DNA of 36,054 nucleotides, from positions 1-36,054 of the forward strand of contig JBBIQS010000082.1 in assembly GCA_037442205.1 (NCBI GenBank). Direction: 5' to 3'. The translations under genes and the position numbers were made by a program. Position 1 is the stretch's first letter, and the number at the start of each line of letters is the position of its first letter. This stretch comes from JBBIQS01 sp037442205. GTDB taxonomy: Bacteria; Myxococcota; Myxococcia; Myxococcales; UBA5297. The notes beneath the pieces are model-generated. The model searched no databases and was not told where the DNA came from. It saw only the letters and a list, made by a program, of their open reading frames with translations. Below are positions 17,357-27,736 of this stretch, one piece after another.

Positions 17357-17381
17357 GAGCCTTTGAGGCCACGTTAGGCTC
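17357..17381. promoter_or_regulatory. Inverted repeat upstream of first PilZ gene
   Basis: GAGCCT (17357-17362) and AGGCTC (17376-17381) form a perfect 6-bp inverted repeat with a 13-base spacer, ending 16 bases before the chosen PilZ start. It could be an operator half-site pair or a leader hairpin. In DNA this GC-rich a match of this size can also arise by chance. Confidence 0.25.
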
Positions 17382-17397
17382 CTTGGCAGAGGCCGCC

Positions 17398-18027
17398 ATG
17401 CTCTCCAGGCACCGGATCCCCGTGGTGTTCCCTCAGCGCCGCTCAGCCCTGGCCGCCTTTCGGGCCGCCGGCTCGCGCCTGTCGCTGCTGGTCCCCCTCG
17501 AGCTGCCCTCCCCGCGCGAGGAGTTGGTGAACCTGTCGGTGGGCTTCGGCGACTGCCCCGAGCGCTTCGAGCTGACCGGAGTGGTTCGCCGCCGCCATGA
17601 GGCCCAGGGGGCCGGCCGGGAACCGGACCTGGGGGTGGAGTTCGAGGGTCCGGCGCGGCTGCCGCTGGCGGAGATGATCGCCTTCTGCGCCGGCAGGCCG
17701 CTGGAGGCCGACGACCCGGGAAAGAGCCGCTTCCAAGTGCAGATCCCCTGCCGAATCCGCTCCGGCGAGCAGGATCTCGACGGCGAGGTGGCCGACATCT
17801 CCGCCACCGGGCTCTTCGCCGCCGCCCGGCTGCCGGCGACCGTCGGCCCCGGCTCCGGCCTGCGGCTGCAGCTCGAGCCGCAGTGGCTGGGCCTGCTCGG
17901 CCAGTGGGTGAGCGTCCAAGTCGTCTGGCTGGGCCAGAAACTGGGCCGCCCCGGCTTCGGGGCGAGCTTCTGCGGCCCCGGCTCTTCCTACCTGCCCGCC
18001 ATTCGCAAGTACCTCGCTGCCGAGTGA
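17398..18027 (+). CDS. Tandem PilZ-fold protein, copy 1 (RxxxR changed to RxxxQ)
   Basis: 209 residues from ATG 17398. A TTG 15 bases upstream is also in frame, but the ATG aligns with the start of the neighbouring paralogue (both continue with IPxVFPQRRSALAAF) and has AGAGG before it. The N-terminal half (about 5-100) looks like a PilZ-like beta-barrel without the ligand motifs (FELTGVVRRR, LGVEFEG). The C-terminal half (about 108-209) is a canonical PilZ layout: DISATG (133-138) supplies the D-x-S-x-x-G element, but the arginine element reads RFQVQ (111-115), so the second Arg of RxxxR is Gln. PilZ domains bind cyclic di-GMP through these two motifs, so binding may be weakened or lost. The next gene is a paralogue with the intact motif. 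Probably cytoplasmic, with no signal peptide. Confidence 0.85.
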   Translation: MLSRHRIPVVFPQRRSALAAFRAAGSRLSLLVPLELPSPREELVNLSVGFGDCPERFELTGVVRRRHEAQGAGREPDLGVEFEGPARLPLAEMIAFCAGRPLEADDPGKSRFQVQIPCRIRSGEQDLDGEVADISATGLFAAARLPATVGPGSGLRLQLEPQWLGLLGQWVSVQVVWLGQKLGRPGFGASFCGPGSSYLPAIRKYLAAE

Positions 18028-18047
18028 GCATCCGGCGCCCCGGATGC
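18028..18047 (+). terminator. Perfect 8-bp hairpin directly after the first PilZ stop codon
   Basis: GCATCCGG (18028-18035) and CCGGATGC (18040-18047) form a perfect stem with a four-base loop, starting at the first base after TGA. No T-run follows. It may stop or protect the 3' end of the first PilZ transcript and so separate its expression from that of the second copy. Confidence 0.5.
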
Positions 18048-18144
18048 CGAATTCGCCAGCGCCAGCCCGCCCGTTTGGGAGCGGCGCGTCATCGCCGGTT
18101 TCAGTTCGCTTGAGAACCAAGTACCGTCGTGGCTAGAGATCGCC

Positions 18145-18768
18145 ATGACCTCGCGCCGCTCGATCCCCATCGTGTTTCCGCAACGCCGCTCGGCGCTGGC
18201 CGCCTTCCGCACCGAAGGCGCCCGGCTGTCGCTGTTCGTGCCGACCACCGTCCCGGCGGCGATCGAGGAGCCGGTGACGCTGTCGGTGACCTTCGGCGAC
18301 TGTCCCAACTGGTTCGAGCTCACCGGCAAGGTGCGCTGGCGGCGGGACAGCGCCCGGGGAATGAGCCAGGGCGCCGGGCTCGGGGTGGAGTTCGAGGGGA
18401 CTGAGAAGTTGCCGCTGGCGGCGATGGTCGCCTTCTGCGCCGGGCGCCCGCTGGAGGCGGGGACCGCCGGCAAGAGCCGCTACCAGGTGCGCATCCCGTG
18501 CCGGATCCGCGCGCTGGACCGCACGGTGGAGGGCGAGATCACCGACCTCTCCGAGAGCGGGGTCTACGTCGCCGCCAAGATCCGCGTCAAGCCCGGCCTC
18601 GACCTCAAGCTGCAGTTGGACCCCAAGTGGCTCGGGCTGGGAGGCGACTGGGTGGAGATGAAGGTGGTGTGGGTGGGCGACAAGGTGGGGAAGGCCGGAT
18701 TCGGCGCTCGCTTCTCCGGAGCAACCGCCTCCTTCCTGCCTGCGATCAAGAAGTACCTGCCCGGCTGA
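18145..18768 (+). CDS. Tandem PilZ-fold protein, copy 2 (intact c-di-GMP motifs)
   Basis: 207 residues, clearly paralogous along its whole length to the gene 117 bp upstream. The first half is a PilZ-like fold without ligand residues (FGDCPNWFELTGKVRWRR, GLGVEFEG). The second half has both cyclic di-GMP binding elements: RYQVR (112-116) and DLSESG (134-139). The protein is therefore a good candidate c-di-GMP effector, a class that in myxobacteria affects motility, exopolysaccharide and development. It has no output domain beyond the two PilZ folds, so it probably acts by protein-protein contact. The start is the ATG at 18145 with AGAG about 7 bases upstream, the same arrangement as in copy 1. 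It is convergent with glnS, with a shared hairpin between them. Confidence 0.88.
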   Translation: MTSRRSIPIVFPQRRSALAAFRTEGARLSLFVPTTVPAAIEEPVTLSVTFGDCPNWFELTGKVRWRRDSARGMSQGAGLGVEFEGTEKLPLAAMVAFCAGRPLEAGTAGKSRYQVRIPCRIRALDRTVEGEITDLSESGVYVAAKIRVKPGLDLKLQLDPKWLGLGGDWVEMKVVWVGDKVGKAGFGARFSGATASFLPAIKKYLPG

Positions 18769-18769
18769 A

Positions 18770-18801
18770 AGAGGGGCCGTTCCCCAAGGCCCGGCCCCTC
18801 T
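18770..18801. terminator. Bidirectional hairpin between PilZ copy 2 and glnS
   Basis: AGAGGGGCCG (18770-18779) pairs with CGGCCCCTCT (18792-18801), a perfect 10-bp GC-rich stem with a 12-base loop. It is placed between convergent genes, one base after the PilZ stop and 26 bases beyond the glnS stop. Only weak T-rich sequence follows on either side (CGTT on plus, TTTCAG on minus). The position and stem strength make it the best terminator candidate in the window. Confidence 0.65.
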
Positions 18802-18827
18802 CGTTCAGCGCCTGGGTCCCTCGGGAA

Positions 18828-21131
<2,304 letters not shown>

Positions 21132-21246
21132 GGGCGTATTTGTTTCCGCGGTTGCGTTCGTGCCGCTCTTGAAGTCGGGAGGCGGCGGTCCAAAGAGCGG
21201 GCGAGAGGATACATCGCCGCGCCGCCAACTGCCCTGCCCTTTCGCG

Positions 21247-24024
21247 CTATTGCGGCGGCGGGCTCACCAGCCGCAGCCCCGGGGGCAGGGTCTCGCCGAA
21301 GATCTGCTGCTCCTCGGCGCCCGAGGTCTCGACCGCCTGGCGCAGCACCGACAGGTCCCGCTCCAGGGCGCCCCAGCCCTCCAGCCGCTCGATGACGCGC
21401 TGGCGCAGCTCGGGGTCGATGTCCCGCGCGCGGTCGCCCGACAGCCGTGCCAGCTGGATCAACGGGAAGAAGAGCAGGCCCGGCTTCGGCGGCTCGAATC
21501 TGAGCAGCCTGGCGATCCACTCCTCGGCAATATTGGGCGCGACGCAGGCGTGACCACTGCCGTAGAACGGAACGCGCGCTCCCAGCCGGCCGATGGACCA
21601 GAGCACGTGAGCGGTCGCGCCCTCAGTCTCCAGTCGCTCGAGCAGCCAACATCCGGCCTCGGCCTTGGCGGCGGCCTCCAGGCGCTCGAGGCTGCCCACC
21701 ATCCGGATCAGCTCGGCGATCCCCTCGACCTTGGCGGCCTTGGGGCGGGCCTTGCCCGGCGGCGTCGGGCGTAGCGCGGGCGTGGCGATGTCGTAGAGGC
21801 GCTTCTGGGCGGAGGCGTCGAGCCCTCCGGAGATCCGCCGCCACAGGATCCACCAGGCGTCCCAGTTGTGGGCGTCGCTCTGGAACTGCAGGCCCTGTTC
21901 GAAGACCTTGAAGGTCTCGGCGGCCCGCCAGGCGTCGAGGGGCGCGCCGAAGCCCGGGCGCAGGCAGTAGCCGGCGAGGCTGCTCCAGACGCGCTCGTGA
22001 TCCGCGGTGCGGCGGCGGCGCGCCAGTCCGGCGTGGAGCGCGCTCCACAGCTCGCGGCAGACCGGGGTGGTCCAGGTCTCGCGCGGCCCGAGAATCCGCT
22101 CCAACTCGCGCCCCAGATCCTTGACGAAGCGCTTCTCGACCGGAACCGGCTTCTTGCCGAAGACCAGCTCCACCTTCTCCTTGGCTTCGGCGAAGCGCTT
22201 GGGCATCGGCGACACCGAGGTCGGAACTTCCTCTTCCACTGAGGTCCGCAGCTGGAACTCCAGCTTCCAACGCGCGTCGCGCTCGGTGGCCACGCACCAC
22301 AGCTCGAGGGTGCCGATCTCGGTCAGCCCCGCCCGCAGCCGCACCTGGACCTCGGCCGGCGGCGCGCCCTTCTTCGGAGGCTCTGGCGAGCGGAGCACGG
22401 TCTGGATCGGAGGCAGCGCCGCCAGCCGCTCGTCGCCGGCGTCGAGGATGTCCCCCGGCTTCTCGATCGGCACGGTCGACGAGGCGTAGAGAGGGAAGCG
22501 CACCGGGCGATCGAGGAGCAAATGGAAGGGCTGCGGCAGCTCGACCTCGGTGGTCTGCTCGAAGTACCTGGGCAGCAGGCACAGGGCGCGCGGCTGGCCC
22601 TCGAGATCGGCGCCGACGAAGTAGGCCCGGGCGGTGCCTCCGCCGATGCGCCGCCCCAGCCCGCGGCGGACCAGCCCGAACCACGCCGCCCCGCGCGCCA
22701 CCGCCAGATCCAGCGCGTCGTTCTCCAAGACGGCGATCGGCCCGCGCCCCGGGAACCAGCCCGAGAGCACCTCGACCAGCCGCTCGCCGATCTGCGGCGC
22801 GGAGAAGACGCCGCCGTTGAGGAGGATGGCGTCCGGTCGCACCAGCGATCCCTTCGGAAGCCCCAAAAGCTCAGCAGTTTCGGGCGAATGGGCCCTCAGG
22901 AAGGATGCGGCCTGGCGGGTCACCGCCGGGTCGGACGCGAAGGGAAGCCCGAGCTCCTGCAGGCCGGCCCGGCCTCCGCGCAGGAGCGGTTCGCTGGCCA
23001 GGACCCGGGGGAAGAAGCCATCGAGGATTCCGGAGAGGACCTCGTCCTTGGCCACCTCGGCGGAGTGGGCGCCGGCGATCAGGCGGCTTCCGCGTCCAGC
23101 GACCGCGACGCTGGCCTTGTCCGGACCGCCCGGTTCCAGCAGCCGCTCCTTGGTCAGCCGGCAAGTCTGAACCAGCGCCGACCACTGGCTGGCGTCGAGC
23201 CGGGCCCCGAGCTTGCGCTCGACGCTGCGGGCCAGCGCCACGTCCATGTTGTCGCCGCCGAGCAGGATGTGGTCCCCGACCGCGATCCGCCGCAGGTTGG
23301 GCGAGCCGTCGGCCGGCTCGACCAGGATTAGCGTCAGATCGGTGGTGCCGCCGCCGACGTCGCAGATCAGGATCAGCCGGTGGTCGCCCAGGGCCCGCCC
23401 CAAGTTCTCCTTGTTGCGCGCCGTCCAGTCGTAGAAGGCGGCCTGCGGCTCCTCCTGCAGCGTCAGGTTCTCGAGCCCCGCCTCGCGCGCCGCGCGGACC
23501 GTCAGCTCGCGCGCCACCTCGTCGAAAGAGGCCGGCACGGTGAGCACCACCTCCTGCTCGGCCAGCGGCGCCCCGGGGAACTGGTGGTCCCAGGCCTCGC
23601 GCAGGTGGCTCAAATAGAGCGCCGAAGCCTGCACCGGCGACAGCCGGGCGATGCCCTCCGGCGCGCCCCAGGGAAGGATGGCCGCGGTGCGATCGACGCC
23701 GGGATGCGACAGCCAGCTCTTGGCCGAGCCAACCAGCCTTCCCGGCACCCGCGCTCCCTGGACCTTGGCGAGCTCGCCGACGATCACCGGCCGCTCGCCC
23801 CAGGGCAGCTGCAGCGCCCCCTCCGCCAGCTCATGCTCGGCCGGTAGATACGCGCTCGAGGGCAGCAGCCGGCGGGCGGCCGACTCGCCGGGCGCGATCA
23901 GCTGCGGCACCGGCAGGTCGCGGATGCTCCGCCCCAGGTCGCCCGTCGCCTGCAGATCGACATAGGCGAGGGCGCTGTTGGTCGTCCCCAGGTCAATGCC
24001 GACGATGTAGCGAGGATCCGCCAT
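21247..24024 (-). CDS. Hsp70-family protein with DUF3731-type C-terminal extension
   Basis: 925 residues, much longer than DnaK (about 640). The actin-like ATPase domain is intact: GIDLGTTNSALAY (9-21), DVGGGTTDLTL (222-232) and the adenosine motif LLNGGVFSAP (401-410). After it, residues about 500-596 resemble a reduced substrate-binding sheet (EIGTLELWC, WKLEFQLRTS) also found at the end of the partner Hsp70. Residues about 600-925 are helical and specific to this copy, fitting the DUF3731 extension that I recall in Hsp70 proteins of this operon type. It lacks the EEVD-like or lid tail of DnaK. It is the last gene of the DUF2760-Hsp70-Hsp70 operon, 120 bp after its partner. No dnaJ or grpE is adjacent. 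It is a probable specialised cytoplasmic chaperone with unknown client. Confidence 0.9.
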   Translation of the reverse strand: MADPRYIVGIDLGTTNSALAYVDLQATGDLGRSIRDLPVPQLIAPGESAARRLLPSSAYLPAEHELAEGALQLPWGERPVIVGELAKVQGARVPGRLVGSAKSWLSHPGVDRTAAILPWGAPEGIARLSPVQASALYLSHLREAWDHQFPGAPLAEQEVVLTVPASFDEVARELTVRAAREAGLENLTLQEEPQAAFYDWTARNKENLGRALGDHRLILICDVGGGTTDLTLILVEPADGSPNLRRIAVGDHILLGGDNMDVALARSVERKLGARLDASQWSALVQTCRLTKERLLEPGGPDKASVAVAGRGSRLIAGAHSAEVAKDEVLSGILDGFFPRVLASEPLLRGGRAGLQELGLPFASDPAVTRQAASFLRAHSPETAELLGLPKGSLVRPDAILLNGGVFSAPQIGERLVEVLSGWFPGRGPIAVLENDALDLAVARGAAWFGLVRRGLGRRIGGGTARAYFVGADLEGQPRALCLLPRYFEQTTEVELPQPFHLLLDRPVRFPLYASSTVPIEKPGDILDAGDERLAALPPIQTVLRSPEPPKKGAPPAEVQVRLRAGLTEIGTLELWCVATERDARWKLEFQLRTSVEEEVPTSVSPMPKRFAEAKEKVELVFGKKPVPVEKRFVKDLGRELERILGPRETWTTPVCRELWSALHAGLARRRRTADHERVWSSLAGYCLRPGFGAPLDAWRAAETFKVFEQGLQFQSDAHNWDAWWILWRRISGGLDASAQKRLYDIATPALRPTPPGKARPKAAKVEGIAELIRMVGSLERLEAAAKAEAGCWLLERLETEGATAHVLWSIGRLGARVPFYGSGHACVAPNIAEEWIARLLRFEPPKPGLLFFPLIQLARLSGDRARDIDPELRQRVIERLEGWGALERDLSVLRQAVETSGAEEQQIFGETLPPGLRLVSPPPQ

Positions 24025-24062
24025 TGCTTCCGTTCTTGCTCCTGTAGCGCGTGACCTCCGAC

Positions 24063-24128
24063 CGCCCCGAGCGGAGCGCAGCGAAGTCGAGGGGCCTTCG
24101 ACTCCGGGCCCGCGGCCCTCCGCTCAGG
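24063..24128. repeat. REP-like palindromic element between the two Hsp70 genes
   Basis: Two inverted copies of a known kind of intergenic repeat sit head to head. The left copy reads GAGCGGAGCGCAGCGAAGTC from 24069. The right one begins CCTTCGACTC at 24095 and ends CTCCGCTCAGG at 24128. GAGCGGAG (24069-24076) pairs with CTCCGCTC (24118-24125), and GTCGA (24086-24090) pairs with TCGAC (24098-24102). From memory, this sequence type recurs in intergenic spaces of many GC-rich bacteria. Transcribed, it forms a large hairpin that could stabilise the upstream Hsp70 message or lower expression of the downstream gene. Confidence 0.7.
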
Positions 24129-24144
24129 CTGCCCGGGGGCTCGA

Positions 24145-26031
24145 TCAGGTGAGCGGCGCCGACTCACCCGCCTCGCTGGCGGGCGACGGCCCCGCAGTGC
24201 CGCCAGCTGTCCGCAGGTTGAACTCCAGTTTCCAGGCGCGCCCCGACCGCTCGACGCAGTGCAGCTCGAGCGTCCCGATGTCGGTGACGTGGGCGCGCAG
24301 CTTCACCGGCACCACCGTCCCCTCCGCCTTGCCGTCGGCCGGCAGCAGGGCCTCGATCGGCGACAGCTCCTCGAGCTCCTCCTCCCAGTCCTCGACCACC
24401 GCGCCCACCGCGTCCTGCCGGCGCACACTCGAGCCGAAGAAGCGGAACTGCGCGGCCTCGCCCACCACCAGCCCGACCTCCTGGCCGGCCAGCTCGGCGC
24501 TGCTCCCCTCCTCCATCCCCATCGGCGCCAGGCACAGCGCCTTGAGCGGAGGCGGCAATCCGGGGACCGCCGGCATCGCGGTCTCGACGCCGACGTAGTA
24601 GGCCCGGGCGGTGCCGCCGCGGATCCGGATTCCCTTGCCGCGGCGGACACTTCCGAAGCACGCCGCGCCCTGCGCCACCGCCAGGTCGAAGTCCGAGCCG
24701 GGCAGCTGCTTGGGGCGCGCCCCGCCCTCGGCCGCGACCCACGCGCCCAGGACCTCCATGATCCGGTCCTTGAGCTCGGGGGCCTTCATCACCCCGCCGT
24801 TGAACAGGACCGCCGTGGGATGCGGAAAGCTCTTGCCCGCCAGCTTGATGCCCGCCGCGCCCTGCGACGCCGCGCCGCTGTGGCGGGTCAGGAAGGCGGC
24901 CAGGTGGCGGGTGATGCCTGCGTCCGAGGCGTACGGCAGCCCGAGCGTGGTCAGGCCCAGCCGCCGCTGCGCGGCTGGGCGCGCGCTCGACTCGACCTTC
25001 GGGAAGAAGCCTTCGACCAACGTTCCGGTGAGCTCCTCGCGCTTGAGCTCGGTCTTCACCGTGCCGCCGACCAGGGCCGCGCCCCGGCCCGGCACCGAGA
25101 TCGGGAACGAGGCCAGCTTGGGATCGGCGAACAGCGCCTCCTTCGCCCGCCGCGCCCCGTGCGTCAGCGCCAGCAGCTGCCAGCGGTCGAGCTTCTTGCC
25201 GGCCTTGGCCAATTTCTGCTCCAGCGCGTGCGCCAGCGCCAGGTCCATGTTGTCGCCGCCGAGCAGGATGTGGTCGCCCACCGCCACCCGCTCCAACCCC
25301 AGCTCGCCGCCGCGATCGACCACCGCGATCAGGCTGAAGTCGGTGGTGCCGCCGCCGACGTCGCATACCAGTAACAGGTCGCCGGGCTTCACCAGCTTGC
25401 GCCAGCGTTCGCCCATCGCCTCGACCCAGGCGTAGAGCGCCGCCTGCGGCTCCTCGAGCAGCGTCAGCTGCCCGAAACCGGCCTTGCTCGCCGCCTCCAC
25501 CGTCAGCTCGCGGGCCACCGCGTCGAACGAGGCGGGCACGGTGAGCGTCACGTCCTGGTGCTCGAGCGCCAGCGCCTTGTCACCCTTGGCGATCGCGTGG
25601 CTCCAGGCCTCGCGCAGGTGGCGCAGGATGCGCGAGGAGACCTCGAGCGGCGAGAGCTTCTCGACCTCGTCCGGGCTCCCCGCCGGAAGCCACGCCGCTC
25701 TCCGATCGAGCGCGGGATGGCACAACCAGCTCTTGGCCGACGAGACCAGCCGCGTCGGCGACAGCGCCCCGTGATCGCGCGCCAGCTCGCCCACCATGGC
25801 CTCGGCCTGCGCGCCCCACGGCAGCGCCAGCGCGCCCTCCTTGAACTCGGCCGGGTGCGGCAAATAGAGGAACGAGGGCAACAGCGAGCGCGACTCGACG
25901 GTCCCCGGGTGCGTCAACTGCGGCACCTCGAAGACCTGCGGCGGGCCCTTCGAATCCCCGAGCGCGCGATAGGCGAGCGCGGTGTTGGTCGTTCCCAGAT
26001 CGATTCCGACGACGTACTTGGGCTCGCTCAC
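24145..26031 (-). CDS. Hsp70-family protein (short form)
   Basis: 628 residues from a GTG start whose GTGA overlaps the stop of the DUF2760 gene, so translation is coupled. The ATPase domain motifs match those of the partner: GIDLGTTNTALAY (9-21), LVCDVGGGTTDFSL, VGDHILLGGDNMDLALAHALE, and VLFNGGVMKAPELK for adenosine. It ends with the same short beta segment as the long partner (DIGTLELHC, WKLEFNLRT) and a disordered tail, and lacks the 300-residue extension. It therefore has no classical substrate-binding lid. The two Hsp70s are clearly paralogous over their first 590 or so residues. This suggests an old duplication followed by division of labour, possibly a heteromeric pair. Location cytoplasmic. 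Without the usual cochaperones nearby, nucleotide exchange and J-domain stimulation are unexplained. Confidence 0.9.
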   Translation of the reverse strand: MSEPKYVVGIDLGTTNTALAYRALGDSKGPPQVFEVPQLTHPGTVESRSLLPSFLYLPHPAEFKEGALALPWGAQAEAMVGELARDHGALSPTRLVSSAKSWLCHPALDRRAAWLPAGSPDEVEKLSPLEVSSRILRHLREAWSHAIAKGDKALALEHQDVTLTVPASFDAVARELTVEAASKAGFGQLTLLEEPQAALYAWVEAMGERWRKLVKPGDLLLVCDVGGGTTDFSLIAVVDRGGELGLERVAVGDHILLGGDNMDLALAHALEQKLAKAGKKLDRWQLLALTHGARRAKEALFADPKLASFPISVPGRGAALVGGTVKTELKREELTGTLVEGFFPKVESSARPAAQRRLGLTTLGLPYASDAGITRHLAAFLTRHSGAASQGAAGIKLAGKSFPHPTAVLFNGGVMKAPELKDRIMEVLGAWVAAEGGARPKQLPGSDFDLAVAQGAACFGSVRRGKGIRIRGGTARAYYVGVETAMPAVPGLPPPLKALCLAPMGMEEGSSAELAGQEVGLVVGEAAQFRFFGSSVRRQDAVGAVVEDWEEELEELSPIEALLPADGKAEGTVVPVKLRAHVTDIGTLELHCVERSGRAWKLEFNLRTAGGTAGPSPASEAGESAPLT

Positions 26032-26576
26032 GACAGCTCCACCTCCGCAGGGGCCAGGATGCTCGGGTCCTGTCCGGCCGGGCTCGGCAGCTTCACCAGG
26101 CTGGCCCGCCAGCCGTGGTGGCGCAGGCTGCCGCGGAACGGCGGCGAGCCGACGACGTTGCCGGTCAGCCGCACGCTGGCCGGGTCGAAGTCCTTCTTCA
26201 CCTCGACGCTGGCCCCCTCAGGCTCCGCGACCACAGGCTCGAGGGTGAGGTAATCCTTGAGCGCCTTGCGGCAGCCCTCATGGACGGTGCGCGCCGCGGC
26301 CCCCACCTCGGAGTCGGAGTAGGCGGCCACGTCCTCCTCGAGGAAGTCGATGAGCCGCCCGTCGCGCTGCAGGATGGCGAGCAGGTTCAAGGCGTCGGGG
26401 TGCTGCCGCCGGCCGTCACCGGCGCCCTCCCCGCGCTCGGGGAGCTGGGCGGGCGGGAGGCCGGCCTTCAGCTGGCGCACCTCGACCGCGAAGGTCCGGT
26501 TGAACAGGATGGCGAAGAAGGCGGCGAACGCCAGGGCGACCCGCTGCCAGACGCTGAGCTGCGGCCGTTCGGTCAT
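26028..26576 (-). CDS. DUF2760 protein
   Basis: 182 residues. Residues about 8-35 are a hydrophobic helix (VWQRVALAFAAFFAILFNRTF) preceded by few charges, so the protein may be membrane-associated. The rest is alpha/beta with features I recall from DUF2760: LNLLAILQRDGRLIDFLEEDV, YSDSEVGAAARTVHEGCRKAL, DPASVRLTGNVVG and PFRGSLRHHGWRAS (each given in pieces). Function is unknown for the family. I recall it next to paired Hsp70 genes in other proteobacteria, which argues for a shared process, for example recruiting the Hsp70s to the membrane. It is the first gene of the operon: GAGGAAA precedes the ATG, and its stop overlaps the next start by four bases. The promoter should lie in the 200-bp divergent gap shared with the DMT transporter. 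Confidence 0.82.
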   Translation of the reverse strand: MTERPQLSVWQRVALAFAAFFAILFNRTFAVEVRQLKAGLPPAQLPERGEGAGDGRRQHPDALNLLAILQRDGRLIDFLEEDVAAYSDSEVGAAARTVHEGCRKALKDYLTLEPVVAEPEGASVEVKKDFDPASVRLTGNVVGSPPFRGSLRHHGWRASLVKLPSPAGQDPSILAPAEVELS

Positions 26577-26761
26577 GGATTTCCTCGTCTTGGGGAGGCG
26601 GCCTCGCCCGGCGAGCCGGTGGCCGCCGCTTGAGCTAGAACCCGCGGGAAAGCCCCGGCAAGTCCCAATCCCGCGCCGAGAAGCCGATGTTCCCGCCGCA
26701 ACACCGTCTGGTGCTCGGGCTCCCGATCGCCGGCTTTTAAGGCGTCGCGCCGCAGGGCCGT

Positions 26762-26767
26762 TATGAT
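26762..26767 (+). promoter_or_regulatory. -10-like TATGAT just before the DMT transporter
   Basis: TATGAT starts 15 bases before the ATG at 26777. Transcription starting about 7 bases downstream would leave a leader of only about three bases, and no ribosome-binding site is visible, so the mRNA may be leaderless. No good -35 hexamer is present at the proper distance. Confidence 0.35.
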
Positions 26768-26776
26768 GCGCGCCCC

Positions 26777-27736
26777 ATGTTCGATTCGAGACACACCAGC
26801 GGCAGTGCCGACAGCGGCCGGGCGAGCCTGCCCGCGCTGGAGATGGTGCTGTGCACCTTCCTGTGGGGAGCGTTCTTCGTCGTCGGCAAGTTGGCGGTCG
26901 GCCAGACGAGCCCGCTGGCGGTGGCCACGCTGCGCTTCTCGGTGGCGAGCGCGATGCTGCTGGTGCTGCTGGCGTGGCGGGAGCCTGCCGCCCTGCGCCT
27001 TTCCGGAAAGGATGTGCTACTGGCGCTGGGGCTGGGGGCGACCGGGGTGGCGGGCTACAACGCCCTCGCCTTCCTGGGCTTTGCGCACGCCCCCTCAGCC
27101 GACGGCTCGATGATCTCCCCGAGCCTGAACCCGGTCCTGACCGCCGTGCTGGCCGCGCCTCTCTTCGGTGAGCGGATGACCCCGGCCAGGCTCGGGGGGC
27201 TGGCGATCACTGTCGTCGGCATCGCCCTGATCTTCCTTGGCGCCCACCGCGCCTCGGCCTCGCCCGATCGCTGGCTGGGCGACCTGCTCTTCATCCTGTC
27301 GGCTGTCTGCTGGAGCATCTATACGCTGCTGGGAAAGCTTGCCGCGCACCGCTTCTCGCCGCTGGCCAGCACCACCTACGCCTCGGTGGCCGGGGCCCTG
27401 CTGCTGCTGCCGCTGAGCTTGGGGGACCTGGCCAAGGCCAAGCTGGGAGAGCTGCCGTGGAGCCTGTGGGCGGAGGTGCTGATCCTGGCCGCTGGCTGTA
27501 CGGTGGTGGCCTTCGTCCTCTGGTACGACGCCATCCGCCGCATCGGCCCCGCGCGGACCTCGAGCTTCCTGCCGCTGGTGCCGATCTTCGGGGTGCTGCA
27601 GGCGGCGCTGCTGCTGGGAGAGCGGCCGGCGCCGCTGCAGTACGCGGGGATGGCGCTCGGGGTTGCCGGAGTGTGGGTCGCCAACCGCCCGGGGCGAAAC
27701 GGCGCCACCGGGGGGCCGGCGGTCATTCCAGAATGA
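26777..27736 (+). CDS. DMT/EamA-family transporter
   Basis: 319 residues with ten hydrophobic segments arranged as two five-helix halves, the EamA (drug/metabolite transporter) layout. Half one includes LEMVLCTFLWGAFFVVGKLA, where W-G-x-x-F-x-x-x-K is typical, and NALAFLGFAHAPSADGSMISPSLNPV. This region, given here in part, precedes the conserved P-x-x-T/A-x-L-x-A-P-x-F-G-E-R element (the E of LFGERMTP). Half two repeats the pattern, with VCWSIYTLLGKLA and ALLLGERPAPLQYAG. It sits in the inner membrane. Substrates across the family range from amino acids to nucleobases and cannot be inferred here. It is divergent from the Hsp70 operon, and its last 14 bases overlap the end of a small convergent gene. 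Confidence 0.9.
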   Translation: MFDSRHTSGSADSGRASLPALEMVLCTFLWGAFFVVGKLAVGQTSPLAVATLRFSVASAMLLVLLAWREPAALRLSGKDVLLALGLGATGVAGYNALAFLGFAHAPSADGSMISPSLNPVLTAVLAAPLFGERMTPARLGGLAITVVGIALIFLGAHRASASPDRWLGDLLFILSAVCWSIYTLLGKLAAHRFSPLASTTYASVAGALLLLPLSLGDLAKAKLGELPWSLWAEVLILAAGCTVVAFVLWYDAIRRIGPARTSSFLPLVPIFGVLQAALLLGERPAPLQYAGMALGVAGVWVANRPGRNGATGGPAVIPE

